A stretch of DNA of 64,000 nt from Acidianus infernus (GCF_009729545.1 NZ_WFIY01000004.1:1648001-1712000); one strand, 5' to 3'; shown: positions 52,304 to 62,071, counted from the first letter of the stretch. Program-made: numbers and translations. Notes: generated from the sequence alone by a model not told the origin.

Positions 52304-53419
52304 CTATTCTCTGTTCTCAACATTAATGTATTTTCTGCCTATTTCTCCTTTATAGATCGCCTTTGGTCTAATTAATTTATTATCCTTCAAGTACTCCATT
52401 ACATGAGCTGTCCAGCCAACTATTCTAGCTGAAGCAAAAACTGTGGGAAAGAGATCAGGATCGAAACCTAGGAAGTAGAACACTAATCCCGCATAGAAAT
52501 CTACATTCGGATAAATATTCTTCTTTCCAAGGATTTTACAGCCTATTTCATCTACTTTTTCTGCAATCTCAAATAGTTCCATTTTTCCCTTTTCTTTTGC
52601 TAAGTTCCTTGCATATTCCTTTAGTATCTTAGCCCTAGGGTCATAGGTCTTGTAGATTCTATGTCCAAAGCCCATGATTCTTTGCCCAGTCTCTAATTTT
52701 TTGAGAATATATTCCTCAACCTTATCCTTACTTCCTATTTCCATGAATTGCTTTAAGGCTTCTGCGTTAGCGCCTCCGTGTAAAGGACCTTTTAATGCAG
52801 ATATTCCAGCAGTTATTGCCGAATAAAGGTCAGATAAAGTAGATGCAACTACTAAACAAGCGAAAGTTGAAGCGTTCATTTCGTGGTCCATATGTAAGAT
52901 CATTGCTACATCCATAGTCCTAGAATCAATAGGGTTTGGCTTTTCTCCTCGCATCATATAAAGGAAATTCTCCGCGTGAGACAACGAAGGATCTGGATGA
53001 ACTATGTCTAATCCTTTTCTAACTCTGTCAAAATATGAAATAATTGTAGGAATTTTTGCAGTTAATTTCACAGCTTTCTTCCAAAGTTCTTCGTTACTTT
53101 TATCCTCAATTCCTAACATACTTACTGCAGTTCTTAATACGTCCATTGGATTTGCATCTTTTCTCACATTTTTTATAAATTCAGTAATATATTCAGGGAT
53201 TTCTCTCTCCTCAGCTAAAGTTTCCTTTATCTCTTGAAGTTCCTTTTTATTTGGCAATTTCCCAAACCATATTAAGTATGCAGTTTCTTCAAAATTTGAG
53301 AATTCTGCTAAATCATAAATTGAATACCCTCTGTAATATAATCTGCCTAGAACTCCATCAATATAAGTTATTTCAGTTTCTTTTATAGCAATATCTTCAA
53401 GACCCTTCCTTAATTCCAA
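52304..53419 (-). CDS. gltA: Citrate synthase
   Basis: 371 residues, archaeal dimeric type. The catalytic His residues lie in GPLHGGANAE and GFGHRIYKTYDPR, and the Asp in NVDFYAG. GVLGRLYYRGY near the N-terminus is diagnostic. It condenses oxaloacetate with acetyl-CoA; the sdhABCD operon in this window serves the same cycle. It overlaps the DUF763 gene by 23 bases on the same strand, so the two share a transcript. Confidence 0.96.
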   Translation of the reverse strand: MELRKGLEDIAIKETEITYIDGVLGRLYYRGYSIYDLAEFSNFEETAYLIWFGKLPNKKELQEIKETLAEEREIPEYITEFIKNVRKDANPMDVLRTAVSMLGIEDKSNEELWKKAVKLTAKIPTIISYFDRVRKGLDIVHPDPSLSHAENFLYMMRGEKPNPIDSRTMDVAMILHMDHEMNASTFACLVVASTLSDLYSAITAGISALKGPLHGGANAEALKQFMEIGSKDKVEEYILKKLETGQRIMGFGHRIYKTYDPRAKILKEYARNLAKEKGKMELFEIAEKVDEIGCKILGKKNIYPNVDFYAGLVFYFLGFDPDLFPTVFASARIVGWTAHVMEYLKDNKLIRPKAIYKGEIGRKYINVENRE

Positions 53420-54539
53420 TGCTCAAACCCCTTAGTTTATTTAATGAGAATTTCTTTTCATTACTCTCTAATTTAGCTTTCTGTATTATATCCTCAAGTG
53501 TAATAATTACCTCCTCAGCCACTCTTCTATTTACTGGATAAGGAATACCGTCTTTTCCTCCAATAGCATATGCGTACTTGAAAGGATCATAAGGCATATT
53601 CACTGGATCATTGTAAGAAGGTGGCTCTCTGTAAATTAAGTCAGAGATTAAATATAATGCCCTAGCTGTAGAAGGTCCTAAACCCTCAAGTAATGCCCCC
53701 TCTAGATTTTCAGGATTTGATTCATATAATTTTTCTAAAATAGGTTTTATTTTCCTTTCATCCAAAGGTCTCATGTAGATAATCTTAGCTTCTTTTGATA
53801 TTCCAACAAATGAGGCTCCATTAATCCAGCTCTCTATTGTAGCTTGACCTTTTAAAATTGCCTTAGCTTGCTGCAATTCATTTATAATCTTTCTAGGATC
53901 TTGCCTAAGTAAATCTAAAACTAGCTTTCTAGTGTTTTCCTTCTGTTTTTCTATTATATTTACTGCAATTCCTTTCTTTCCTGCTATTGCCTCGTGAGGA
54001 TCTACAGTGAAATTTTCAGTGTTTTTCCAGTGATATCTTCTTGCAAACTTAGTTTCTTCATTCATTCCTTGTTGTATTATTCCCCAATATCCTTTCTCTG
54101 TTACTAACATAGAATGATGATAAAGTTGGTGTCCATCTTGAACTAATGTTGTATCAACTTTTGCGACTAGTCTGCTTATGTTAGCCAGCTTATCAGCATC
54201 AATATCAAAGTTTAAAGAATGAAGTTCTTCCGGAACTTTTAGAGCGTTTTTGCCTTTTCCTCCTAAAACGGCAAGTCCATCCTCCTTAGGATTAACGACC
54301 TCCTTTAATATTCCTAAAGTAACTGTTGTTGATCCCGAAGAGTCCCAGTCCATGCCAATTACATTATTAAAAGCTTGAAACCAAAGTGGGTTTGAAAGTC
54401 TCTCTACTACCTTTTGTGGTCCCCACTCTATTAGCATTATATCTAAGATTGCCCTAGAAAGCCTTCTCATTATAGGAATTAACCAAGGTGGTACGTGTCC
54501 GGTATGTAAAGGTAAGTCTGCTATGCCTTCTATTTCCAT
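53397..54539 (-). CDS. DUF763 family protein
   Basis: 380 residues. The conserved N-terminal GIADLPLHTGHVPPWL and the central YHHSMLVTEKGYWGIIQQGMN and RYHWKN motifs identify DUF763, a family of unknown function. The C-terminal part contains EGLGPSTARALYLISDLIY, a helix-hairpin-helix-like region, so DNA or RNA binding and a nuclease role can be suspected. It is upstream of and overlaps citrate synthase by 23 bases. The divergent phosphoesterase starts 36 bases away. Confidence 0.85.
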   Translation of the reverse strand: MEIEGIADLPLHTGHVPPWLIPIMRRLSRAILDIMLIEWGPQKVVERLSNPLWFQAFNNVIGMDWDSSGSTTVTLGILKEVVNPKEDGLAVLGGKGKNALKVPEELHSLNFDIDADKLANISRLVAKVDTTLVQDGHQLYHHSMLVTEKGYWGIIQQGMNEETKFARRYHWKNTENFTVDPHEAIAGKKGIAVNIIEKQKENTRKLVLDLLRQDPRKIINELQQAKAILKGQATIESWINGASFVGISKEAKIIYMRPLDERKIKPILEKLYESNPENLEGALLEGLGPSTARALYLISDLIYREPPSYNDPVNMPYDPFKYAYAIGGKDGIPYPVNRRVAEEVIITLEDIIQKAKLESNEKKFSLNKLRGLSIGIKEGS

Positions 54540-54574
54540 ATATTATTAAAATTGTTAAAGTCAATTATTTAAAC

Positions 54575-55219
54575 ATGCTCATAGCTGCTACTTCAGACAT
54601 TCATTCCCCTAGGTATCTTAACGACTTCTTTATAGCCTTAAGATATCTTCCACAACACGTTGACCTAGTGCTGTTAGCAGGAGATCTTACAGATAGAGGA
54701 AAATTCATGCATTTTGATCCAGTTTATAACGCATTGAGAAGGTTTCAAATAGTAGCAGTTTTTGGTAACGAGGATTTCAGAGAGGAAAGGGAAAAATATA
54801 AGGAAAAATTCCCAGATGTAATATGGCTAGATGATGAGAAGAAGCAACTCGGTGACGTAACAATCATAGGTAGTGAAGGGGTGATAAAGAAGCCTACAAT
54901 TTGGCAAAAAATGAAAGGAATAGACGAGAAATTCTATACGGAAAGAAAGAAGAAAATTGAAGAAATGCTTTGCTCCTCCTCTGGCTTCAAAATTTTGCTT
55001 ACTCATTATGCCCCTACTTATAAAACAGTCTACGGAGAAAGACCTTCAGCGTATCCAGGGCTTGGAGATGAATTAATAGAAGAACTTCAGTGTAAGCCTA
55101 ATTTAGCAGTTCATGGCCATGCCCACTACGCTAAGGTAACTTTTGCTAAGATAGATGATACTAAAGTATATAATGTAGCGTTACCAGCAAATAAAAAATT
55201 TGTAATTATAGAAATATAA
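54575..55219 (+). CDS. Metallophosphoesterase (calcineurin-like)
   Basis: 214 residues from the ATG at 54575. The metal motifs DIHSPRY, LLAGDLTDRG, FGNED, LTHYAPT and VHGHAHYAK follow the canonical order with a GNED variant of GNHD. It is a phosphodiesterase or phosphatase with unknown substrate. An earlier in-frame start inside the DUF763 gene is rejected: a TATA (TTATTAAAA, about 54543-54551) lies about 26 bases before 54575, giving a leaderless transcript. Confidence 0.88.
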   Translation: MLIAATSDIHSPRYLNDFFIALRYLPQHVDLVLLAGDLTDRGKFMHFDPVYNALRRFQIVAVFGNEDFREEREKYKEKFPDVIWLDDEKKQLGDVTIIGSEGVIKKPTIWQKMKGIDEKFYTERKKKIEEMLCSSSGFKILLTHYAPTYKTVYGERPSAYPGLGDELIEELQCKPNLAVHGHAHYAKVTFAKIDDTKVYNVALPANKKFVIIEI

Positions 55220-55249
55220 GATGAAAATGAAAGAATCAATCAAAAAAGT

Positions 55250-55897
55250 TTATACTTTTTGATTTGCAGGTAATTCATTGTACTTCTTGAACACTAGGTA
55301 CCATGCCTTTGCATTTGGCATCTTCATCCTTAATTCTGCTTCGTCTAAGGTTGTAGGTGCTCCTAATACTACGTCTTGACCTGGCTCCCAGTTTGCAGGT
55401 GTTGCAACTTTTGCCTTATACGCTACTATTATTGCTTTAGTTATTCTTAACATCTCGTCAATCTTTCTTCCTGCCTCTATTGGATACTGAGCCATGAACC
55501 TTATTGTGCCTTCTGGATCTACAATGAAAACTCCTCTAACTGTTACTCCAGAATTCTCTTCAACTAAGTCTAACATTCTTGATAATTTCTTATCTGGGTC
55601 AGCTATTACTGGGAAGTTTATTTTAACTCCGTATCTTTGCTCAATATCATTTAACCAAGCTATGTGAGAGTATACACTATCAACGCTTAGTCCCATCAAT
55701 TGTACTCCTAGTTTTTCAAATTCTGGTTGTGCTTGCGCAAATGCTACAAACTCTGTTGTGCATACCGGTGTGAAGTCTGCTGGATGTGCATATAGGAATA
55801 ACCACTTTCCTTTGCCAAATATGTCCTTATAGAAGTCTATCGGTCCTTTTGTAGTTAATACTTGAGTATCTGGGAACTTTTGGTAAACCTTTACCAT
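55250..55897 (-). CDS. Peroxiredoxin, 1-Cys Prx6 type
   Basis: 215 residues. The peroxidatic Cys46 is in HPADFTPVCTTEF; no second Cys is seen in the protein, so it is a 1-Cys enzyme. The long C-terminal domain (about 150-215) is that of archaeal Prx6-like decameric or dodecameric peroxiredoxins. It reduces hydrogen peroxide and alkyl peroxides in the cytoplasm of this aerobic organism. It is a single gene with an AT-rich promoter upstream. Confidence 0.93.
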   Translation of the reverse strand: MVKVYQKFPDTQVLTTKGPIDFYKDIFGKGKWLFLYAHPADFTPVCTTEFVAFAQAQPEFEKLGVQLMGLSVDSVYSHIAWLNDIEQRYGVKINFPVIADPDKKLSRMLDLVEENSGVTVRGVFIVDPEGTIRFMAQYPIEAGRKIDEMLRITKAIIVAYKAKVATPANWEPGQDVVLGAPTTLDEAELRMKMPNAKAWYLVFKKYNELPANQKV

Positions 55898-55977
55898 TTT
55901 AGATTCACTATAAAATAGTAGTTATAACTATTTTAAAACACTTCTTTTTCAGATTTGAGTATAAAGATTTTTTAACT

Positions 55978-56955
55978 TCAGTGTTGAGTAATATCCTTTT
56001 GTTGGTATTCTTTAAATCCAACATCGCTTATTACCTTAGTAACAACATTACAAACCCACTTATTTGCTGGAGAAATTATTCCAATTCTCCTTAAGATTCT
56101 ATAGATTAATGGAATCTTTAAAGAAGCTCCTGCAGCTAACGGATGTCCTCCTCCACCCAATTTTGCCGCAAATAACCTTACATTTATTGTAGAACTTCTG
56201 AAAGAGATAGCCTTACCATTTGCAGATACAAATACTTTTGCTCCAGTCCTCGTCATTAAATATTGAGCTGCGTAACTTATGTCTGGAGGGCCTTTCCATC
56301 TTATTGCAACTACAACTTTTACACCGTTTATTTCTATTACTCGGTAGTACTTAGGAAGTTTTTGATAACCTTTCAACTCTTGGTCTACTTGATCTTCCAA
56401 AATTTTTTGGAATTCTTCGTTCCAAAGAATTCCATTGTAAAATGTTTCTATTAATTTCTTCTTCCATCCATAATCTTTGTTGCTTTCAACGATTCTCCTT
56501 AATTTTTCGCCCATTGGGTCGTTATGTAACCAAATATCTACTGAACAATCAGCCGAGGCAAGTTTCGACGAGAATTCATCGTCTGGATTCATTACTTTAT
56601 GTACAACTCCTGCACCGCAAGTCGAAGTATCGTGATGTACTTCAACTCCTATTTCAGAAAGCTTTGATTTCCATTCTTCTTTCCAAACATGATGGTCAAA
56701 CCACTGTATCTTTACACCTTGGTCTATCAATTTTTTACAGCTCTCAACTATTTTATCAAAAGTACTCTCATTTAAACCTAAGTCGGCTATCATTACGTTA
56801 TATACTCCTCTTGGCTCTAATTTGCTCAATATATTATGAACTTTTGTAGGTTCAGTAAACCAAACGTTTTTTGGTAAAGATTTTACTGCCCTTGCATAAA
56901 CTGCTACTGACGCTGTACCATCGAAGTCGTTATGAACTATTGCATAGTAATCCAT
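55978..56955 (-). CDS. DHH-family phosphoesterase
   Basis: 325 residues. Motifs: VHNDFDGTASV (I), IADLGL (II), WFDHHVW (III, DHH), then DHHA1 GGGHPLAAGA near residue 270. The spacing matches archaeal DHH-DHHA1 phosphodiesterases (RecJ-like, NrnA-like). A nanoRNase, cyclic dinucleotide phosphodiesterase or single-strand nuclease are all possible. Its upstream neighbour is the cysteine hydrolase gene, 17 bases away in the same direction. Confidence 0.85.
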   Translation of the reverse strand: MDYYAIVHNDFDGTASVAVYARAVKSLPKNVWFTEPTKVHNILSKLEPRGVYNVMIADLGLNESTFDKIVESCKKLIDQGVKIQWFDHHVWKEEWKSKLSEIGVEVHHDTSTCGAGVVHKVMNPDDEFSSKLASADCSVDIWLHNDPMGEKLRRIVESNKDYGWKKKLIETFYNGILWNEEFQKILEDQVDQELKGYQKLPKYYRVIEINGVKVVVAIRWKGPPDISYAAQYLMTRTGAKVFVSANGKAISFRSSTINVRLFAAKLGGGGHPLAAGASLKIPLIYRILRRIGIISPANKWVCNVVTKVISDVGFKEYQQKDITQH

Positions 56956-56971
56956 TTGCTTAAAATTACTT

Positions 56972-57561
<590 letters not shown>

Positions 57562-57568
<7 letters not shown>

Positions 57569-58188
57569 ATTTTATAATCCGAACTCATGTTTTTATCCTT
57601 TTTTGCCTGCTTAGAGAGTTTATCAGCAATTTTAAGAATCTCAGGATATCCTCTTTTAGACATTTCTATGACATCTTGTAGGTCAGTTTTATTCCCGGGG
57701 CTGTAGAAGTACTTCCCAGCTTTTACTCCTACCTTCTCTCCGTTAATAACCACGTAGAGGATTCCATTTTCTTCTACCACTTCACCAGCGAGCTTTGATT
57801 TTGCAATGCCCATAGTAGGAATATCCAGTAAAACTCCAATTACTGTAGCTATACCACTCTTTCTGGGATGAGCCAATCCGTGACCATCAACTAATAATAA
57901 ATCACATTGATACCCTTCTATAGCCTTGATCATTATTGGAGCTTCCCTCATGAATAAAAAACCTGGAATATAAGGGAAAGTTACTTTTCCTCTAGTCACT
58001 TTGTATTCGATTTTATTACCTTCTTGCTTAACTGCAACAGCATAACCTTCTTCCTTGTCGTAAGCAACATCTACTGCACACAATGTCTTTACATTTTCTA
58101 AACCTAAATGTGTTAATTTCACGTTTTTAGCTATTAACCTCTGGAAGAGTATGAGAAAGTTAAGTAGATAATCTTCTTTTTCCCACAT
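57562..58188 (-). CDS. nfi: Endonuclease V
   Basis: 208 residues. Catalytic Asp in AVDVAYD, then VTFPYIPGFLFMREAP and LLVDGHGLAHPRKSG with the second Asp, and GIAKSKLAGE define endonuclease V, which nicks DNA (or RNA) next to deoxyinosine from adenine deamination, relevant at high temperature. It overlaps the protein phosphatase gene by 29 bases and the cysteine hydrolase by 7, so this is a three- or four-gene operon running from 58633 to 55978. Confidence 0.94.
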
Positions 58189-58633
58189 TATTCTTACCTT
58201 CTAAAGAAAGTAAAAATTCAAATTGTTGCAAGGTTTGAACTGCGCCACTTCTATATTTCCTTACTTCCTCTACGGCTTCATTAGCGCTTAGACCTTCAGT
58301 TACCATTAAATATCCTGCAAGAACAGTGCCGGTTCTTCCGATCCCTCCTACACAATGAACTAAGTTACCTCTACCTTCTAGCCAATCCATAATTTCCTCG
58401 AATTGACTTAAAGTTGGAGGATAACCGTCAGGGATAGGTACGTGAATAAACTTTAGTCCATTCTCTTCAAGTACAGAAAAATAATAATCTGCACTTCCCC
58501 AAGCCTCTTCTATTTCCCATTCTTCTGGTAAAACTACGACTTTCTTTACTCCGCTAGCTTTCCACTTCTTTATCTCGTCTACAGTATAAGGCAAGCAAGA
58601 TCCGCCTATGATGCCTTTCCTCACCCAATACAT
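58160..58633 (-). CDS. Protein tyrosine phosphatase (dual-specificity-like)
   Basis: 157 residues. The P-loop HCVGGIGRTG gives the CX5R active site; the general acid Asp lies in HVPIPDGYPP. The size and sequence match the characterised small Sulfolobus tyrosine phosphatase. It is the first gene of the endonuclease V group. The upstream 110 bases contain a TATA-like element and an incomplete C/D-box-like match that I rejected. Confidence 0.9.
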   Translation of the reverse strand: MYWVRKGIIGGSCLPYTVDEIKKWKASGVKKVVVLPEEWEIEEAWGSADYYFSVLEENGLKFIHVPIPDGYPPTLSQFEEIMDWLEGRGNLVHCVGGIGRTGTVLAGYLMVTEGLSANEAVEEVRKYRSGAVQTLQQFEFLLSLEGKNNVGKRRLST

Positions 58634-58743
58634 TTATACCACTCAGAAGATCCGCTGTTCTTCATCTAAAAATGAAATTGATTTTCTAATATAAAACGCT
58701 CGCGGTCTTCTAAAGTTTTATTTTCAAAAATCAAATTTAACTT

Positions 58744-59523
58744 ATGGCAAGATTATCAACGGGAATACCAGATTTTGACAAATTGATAGAAGGAGGAATA
58801 CCTCAAGGCTTCTTTGTAGCAGCAACTGGAGAGCCTGGAACTGGCAAAACTATCTTTTCATTGAGTTTTATCAATGAGGGACTGAAAGAAGGAGATATAG
58901 GCATATATGTAACTACCGAGGAAAGTAGGGATTCCATACTAAGGCAGGCAAAGCAGTTTAATTGGGATTTAGAAAGTTACCTAGATAAGAAATTAATAAT
59001 TATTGACGCCTTAATGAAAGAAAAGGAAGACGAGTGGTCTTTGGAAGAAGTTACACCGGAAGAAATGGTGAAAAAAGTTATTGCAGCTAAGCAAAAGCTA
59101 GGTTATGGTAGGGCGAGGCTAGTAATAGACTCAGTTTCCGCATTCTTCTTAGATAAACCTGCGATGGCTAGGAAGATAAGTTACTATTTAAAGAGAGTAC
59201 TTTACAAGTGGAAGTTTACAATAATAGCTACTTCACAATATGCAATAACTACCTCACAAGCCTTTGGTTTCGGAGTTGAACACGTAGCTGACGGGATAAT
59301 AAGGTTTAGAAGGGTAGTAAAAGACGGTATGCTTCACCGTTATGTTTTGATTGAGAAAATGAGACAAACTAATCACGATAAGTACGTCTGGGAAATAGAT
59401 ATAGTCCCCGGAAAAGGAATAGTTTTACTAGGAAAAGTCCAAGAGAGAAAAGAAGACTATGCATTACCGAAGAAGGTTATGGAGAAGATAAAAGAAGCAA
59501 ACAAGGACGAGTTTCAAAGCTAA
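58744..59523 (+). CDS. RecA-superfamily ATPase, KaiC/RadA-paralog
   Basis: 259 residues. Walker A GEPGTGKT, Walker B RLVIDSVSAFF and the start LSTGIPDFDKLIEGGIP are KaiC-like. The length and sequence resemble the Sulfolobus single-domain RadA paralogs (aRadC-type), which bind ssDNA and modulate RadA. No N-terminal helix-hairpin-helix is present, so it is not the recombinase RadA itself. It stands alone with an AT-rich promoter upstream. Confidence 0.88.
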   Translation: MARLSTGIPDFDKLIEGGIPQGFFVAATGEPGTGKTIFSLSFINEGLKEGDIGIYVTTEESRDSILRQAKQFNWDLESYLDKKLIIIDALMKEKEDEWSLEEVTPEEMVKKVIAAKQKLGYGRARLVIDSVSAFFLDKPAMARKISYYLKRVLYKWKFTIIATSQYAITTSQAFGFGVEHVADGIIRFRRVVKDGMLHRYVLIEKMRQTNHDKYVWEIDIVPGKGIVLLGKVQERKEDYALPKKVMEKIKEANKDEFQS

Positions 59524-59532
59524 GGTCTTATA

Positions 59533-59902
59533 CTAGATCTTGTCATTTACAGCATTCATTTTTCTAGTAATTACAACATTTATCACATCTCTTATATTAA
59601 TTTCTTTCTCAAATATTATGTCAATAGCTTTCAAAGTACCATTTCTTATTAACATAATTTCTTATTTTATTCTTTGATAGTTTTAGAAAATTTAGTTAAT
59701 CTTTAGCTCCATCTTTGTAGCCCTTCTTCATCGTTTCCATATATTTATTTCTTAACTACTATAAATTCATATAATAAAGTTATACATCATGTTATTCTAT
59801 AGTTCTTTTTTCTGAATTTAAATATTTCTTATAAAATAGAATATCAGTATCGATAAGAGATATTTTCTCATTCTTATCCTCTTTTTCTTTCTCGCTACTC
59901 AA
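59533..59902 (-). pseudogene. Remnant of a PIN-domain (VapC-like) toxin gene
   Basis: The first 36 residues can be read from a TTG at 59902: a charged lead, then ISLIDTDILFYKKYL, a PIN-domain start with the first Asp. It stops at 59792. A further frame (59655 to 59533, minus strand) gives about 40 residues with INIRDVINVVITRKMNA, like the C-terminal PIN motif, where the Asp is the third acidic residue. Between them, the frame is broken and the centre has decayed. Together they suggest a lost toxin. I see no other gene in this AT-rich stretch. Confidence 0.5.
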
Positions 59903-60109
59903 CCTTGTTTACGACCTCCTTTTCTACGATCTCCTCAACTTCTTCAGAAGTTCTTCCGCCAGTTTTAGAAACTCGTCACTGAAAGCTTTAGAAGCATGTC
60001 TGGATACAGCAACTTCTTTGCTGTTATAAAATATCCAGAACCTAAATCTAAAAGACGTTTTTTCCTTTAAAACTAGATATAAGAACCCTACCCTTATTGT
60101 CAGCTCTCT
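59895..60109 (-). pseudogene. Remnant of an antitoxin (VapB-like) gene
   Basis: Minus strand. A frame from 60109 to a stop at 59924 reads FRFRFWIFYNSKEVAVSRH and DEFLKLAEELLKKLR, coding-like but with no ATG, GTG or TTG start. A second frame, shifted at about 59940, continues EEVEEIVEKEVVNKVE up to 59895. A single antitoxin interrupted by a frameshift explains both. It precedes and overlaps the VapC remnant, as antitoxins do. Family assignment is by resemblance to other Sulfolobales antitoxins from memory. Confidence 0.45.
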
Positions 60110-60189
60110 TTACTCCACTATTAAGTCTTCTCACTATCCCTACCACTATACTACTATAATTTTTATTGCTCTTCTCATCATTCTATCCT

Positions 60190-60726
60190 ATGGTAAAGTT
60201 AGTAGCAACATTGGGAACTTCCCCTGGAGGAGTTTTTGAAACTTACATGAATTTAAAGTCAGGAAATTACGGTGGTGAGCCAGTAAACATAAAGGAAGTT
60301 TATATAATAAGAACTTCAGATAAGGCCGTCGAACTAGCTTGGAAATTAGTCAAGGCAATATTCGTTTGTTGTGGTGGTAATGAAGTTGAAATTGTTGATA
60401 TTCCTCTTCCTATAAACGATATTACAACAAAGGAGGATTACGAGATTTTCAGAAAAGGGTTGCAAGGTAAAATATCAAAAGGTGACTATGTTGATTTCAC
60501 TGGAGGAAGGAAAGCTATGAGCGTTGCCGCTGCAATAACTGCAATAAGAAATTCCGCCTATGTTGTTACAACTATTATTTCTCAAAGTGAATACAATAGA
60601 ATACAGAATTTAATAAAACAATTTAATGAAGAAGAAATAGAGGAAGCAGGAAAAGGTAAATGCGACAATAAGGGAAAATTCTGCGAACTGATATCTAAAG
60701 AAGCAAGAACTATATTATTAGCATGA
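60190..60726 (+). CDS. CARF-domain protein, Crn1-like ring nuclease candidate
   Basis: 178 residues from the ATG at 60190. The CARF fold is seen in VATLGTSPGGVFETY, EVYIIRTSDKAVELAWKLV and VDFTGGRKAMSVAAA. It belongs with the APE2256/Crn1 group of ring nucleases that cleave cyclic oligoadenylate made by type III CRISPR systems; Ser11 coincides with a catalytic Ser reported for Sso2081. No cas gene or array is in this window. The TATA (TTTTTATT, 60160-60167) lies 26 bases upstream. A longer start at 60166 is unlikely. It is followed by tenA after 15 bases. Confidence 0.78.
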   Translation: MVKLVATLGTSPGGVFETYMNLKSGNYGGEPVNIKEVYIIRTSDKAVELAWKLVKAIFVCCGGNEVEIVDIPLPINDITTKEDYEIFRKGLQGKISKGDYVDFTGGRKAMSVAAAITAIRNSAYVVTTIISQSEYNRIQNLIKQFNEEEIEEAGKGKCDNKGKFCELISKEARTILLA

Positions 60727-60741
60727 GTGGAGGAATTGCTA

Positions 60742-61401
60742 ATGCTAACCGAAAAAATGTGGAACGCCATACAGGACATCTATAACGCTATCCTTTCTCA
60801 TCCTTTTATTAAAGGGTTAGTTGAAGGCTCTTTAGCAGAAGAGAAATTCAAGTATTATATTCTTCAAGATTACCTATATTTAAGGGAATTTTCTAAGGCT
60901 TTAGCAATTATTTCGGCAAAGGCTGAAAAGCAGAATGAAGCAATGCTTTTCTCTTCTCACCTACAGAGTATAATGAGAGTTGAAAACGAGTTACATAACT
61001 TCTTCATGAACGCTTGGAATATAACCGAAGAGGAAAAGGCTAAGCTAATTCCGTCTCCTACTAATCTTCTCTATACTTCATTCCTTTTATCAACAGTACT
61101 TTATAAACCGTACTTTGAGGCAGTAAGTGCTGTTTTGCCTTGCTATTGGATTTACATGGAGGTAGGAAAGGAATTATTAAAGAAGGGTTCTCCTAATCCT
61201 CTTTACGATAGGTGGATCAAAACTTATGGAGGGGAGGAATACGAGAAAGGAGTTAGAGCAGTTTTGGACGTCGTTAATTCTTTCAAATTAACTCAAGAAG
61301 AAGAGGCTAGGGCTGTAAGAACTTTTAGGATAGCCTCCATTATGGAATACATGTTTTGGGACTCAGCTTATAAACTGGAAAAGTTTCCATTTAATTTTTA
61401 A
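60742..61401 (+). CDS. tenA: TenA family protein (thiaminase II / aminopyrimidine hydrolase)
   Basis: 219 residues from the ATG at 60742, with GGAGG 9 bases upstream; a GTG at 60727 is an alternative. The all-helical TenA fold shows in HPFIKGLVEGSL, YYILQDYLYLREFSKAL and AVLPCYWIYMEVGKEL, where the Cys is the active-site residue of TenA-C type. It salvages pyrimidine pieces of degraded thiamine. The following DUF3834 protein could be related, as thiamine-precursor binding proteins share a periplasmic-binding fold; this is conjecture. Confidence 0.9.
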   Translation: MLTEKMWNAIQDIYNAILSHPFIKGLVEGSLAEEKFKYYILQDYLYLREFSKALAIISAKAEKQNEAMLFSSHLQSIMRVENELHNFFMNAWNITEEEKAKLIPSPTNLLYTSFLLSTVLYKPYFEAVSAVLPCYWIYMEVGKELLKKGSPNPLYDRWIKTYGGEEYEKGVRAVLDVVNSFKLTQEEEARAVRTFRIASIMEYMFWDSAYKLEKFPFNF

Positions 61402-61423
61402 ACTTTCTTTTTTAAATTAAATA

Positions 61424-62047
61424 ATGGTAACCGTTTTAACTCCTCCCGGCCCAGTTGCTTACCCAATAATTGCCTCAACTATGAAGAGGAGAGACGTTAA
61501 GGTAGTTTTTGAAGGAAATGCTGAAGTAAAACTTAATGCGATACCTCTACTTAACGAGGTAAATTACGTTTTAGTCGCTAGAATGCTTGTAATAACTCCA
61601 GGATTAGGTAAGAAAATTGCTGTCTGGAAAAAAGGAAGTGCAAATCATATTCTACTGGATACTGTTCTTAAGCTTTATAGCCATAATGCAGAAGTCGTTT
61701 TTACAGACGATCCTGCAGAAGTGTACAAGCTTTATAAAGAAGGTAAAGCCGACTCTGCTGTGGTGACAACTGCGGTAACTAAAGATGGGCTTTACTTTGA
61801 AGATTTACTTTCAGCAAAAGGCTTTTATTTACCAGGGATTTGTGGTGCAGAAGGTTTAAATGAGGATTTTGAAACTGCTTATCTAGAGGGCATAGATCTG
61901 TTTAAGGAAGACCCAGAAGGCACGTCAGAATATGTAGCAGATAACTTACCTATCTATAGGCCTTCAACATTCATTGAAAGTATATTCAAAAACTCCGAGT
62001 ATAACCTCAGAAGATTGGATAAACCTTATGTATTTAGAAAAGCTTAA
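61424..62047 (+). CDS. DUF3834-type protein, substrate-binding-like fold
   Basis: 207 residues. VTVLTPPGPVAYPIIAS at the start and the alternating strands with KADSAVVTTAVTKDG fit DUF3834, a Sulfolobales family that I recall as related to periplasmic binding proteins of two lobes. No signal peptide or membrane anchor is seen, so it would be cytoplasmic. It comes 22 bases after tenA and 24 bases before guaA. It may bind a small molecule in cofactor metabolism; not shown. Confidence 0.7.
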   Translation: MVTVLTPPGPVAYPIIASTMKRRDVKVVFEGNAEVKLNAIPLLNEVNYVLVARMLVITPGLGKKIAVWKKGSANHILLDTVLKLYSHNAEVVFTDDPAEVYKLYKEGKADSAVVTTAVTKDGLYFEDLLSAKGFYLPGICGAEGLNEDFETAYLEGIDLFKEDPEGTSEYVADNLPIYRPSTFIESIFKNSEYNLRRLDKPYVFRKA

Positions 62048-62071
62048 TTATGGGAAATTTTAAAATAGCAC

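Noticed and set aside
58643..58665. C/D-box-like sequence upstream of the tyrosine phosphatase (ATGAAGA, 12 bases, CTGA on the minus strand)
   Set aside because: Only one C-D half is present; no C' or second D box at proper distance.
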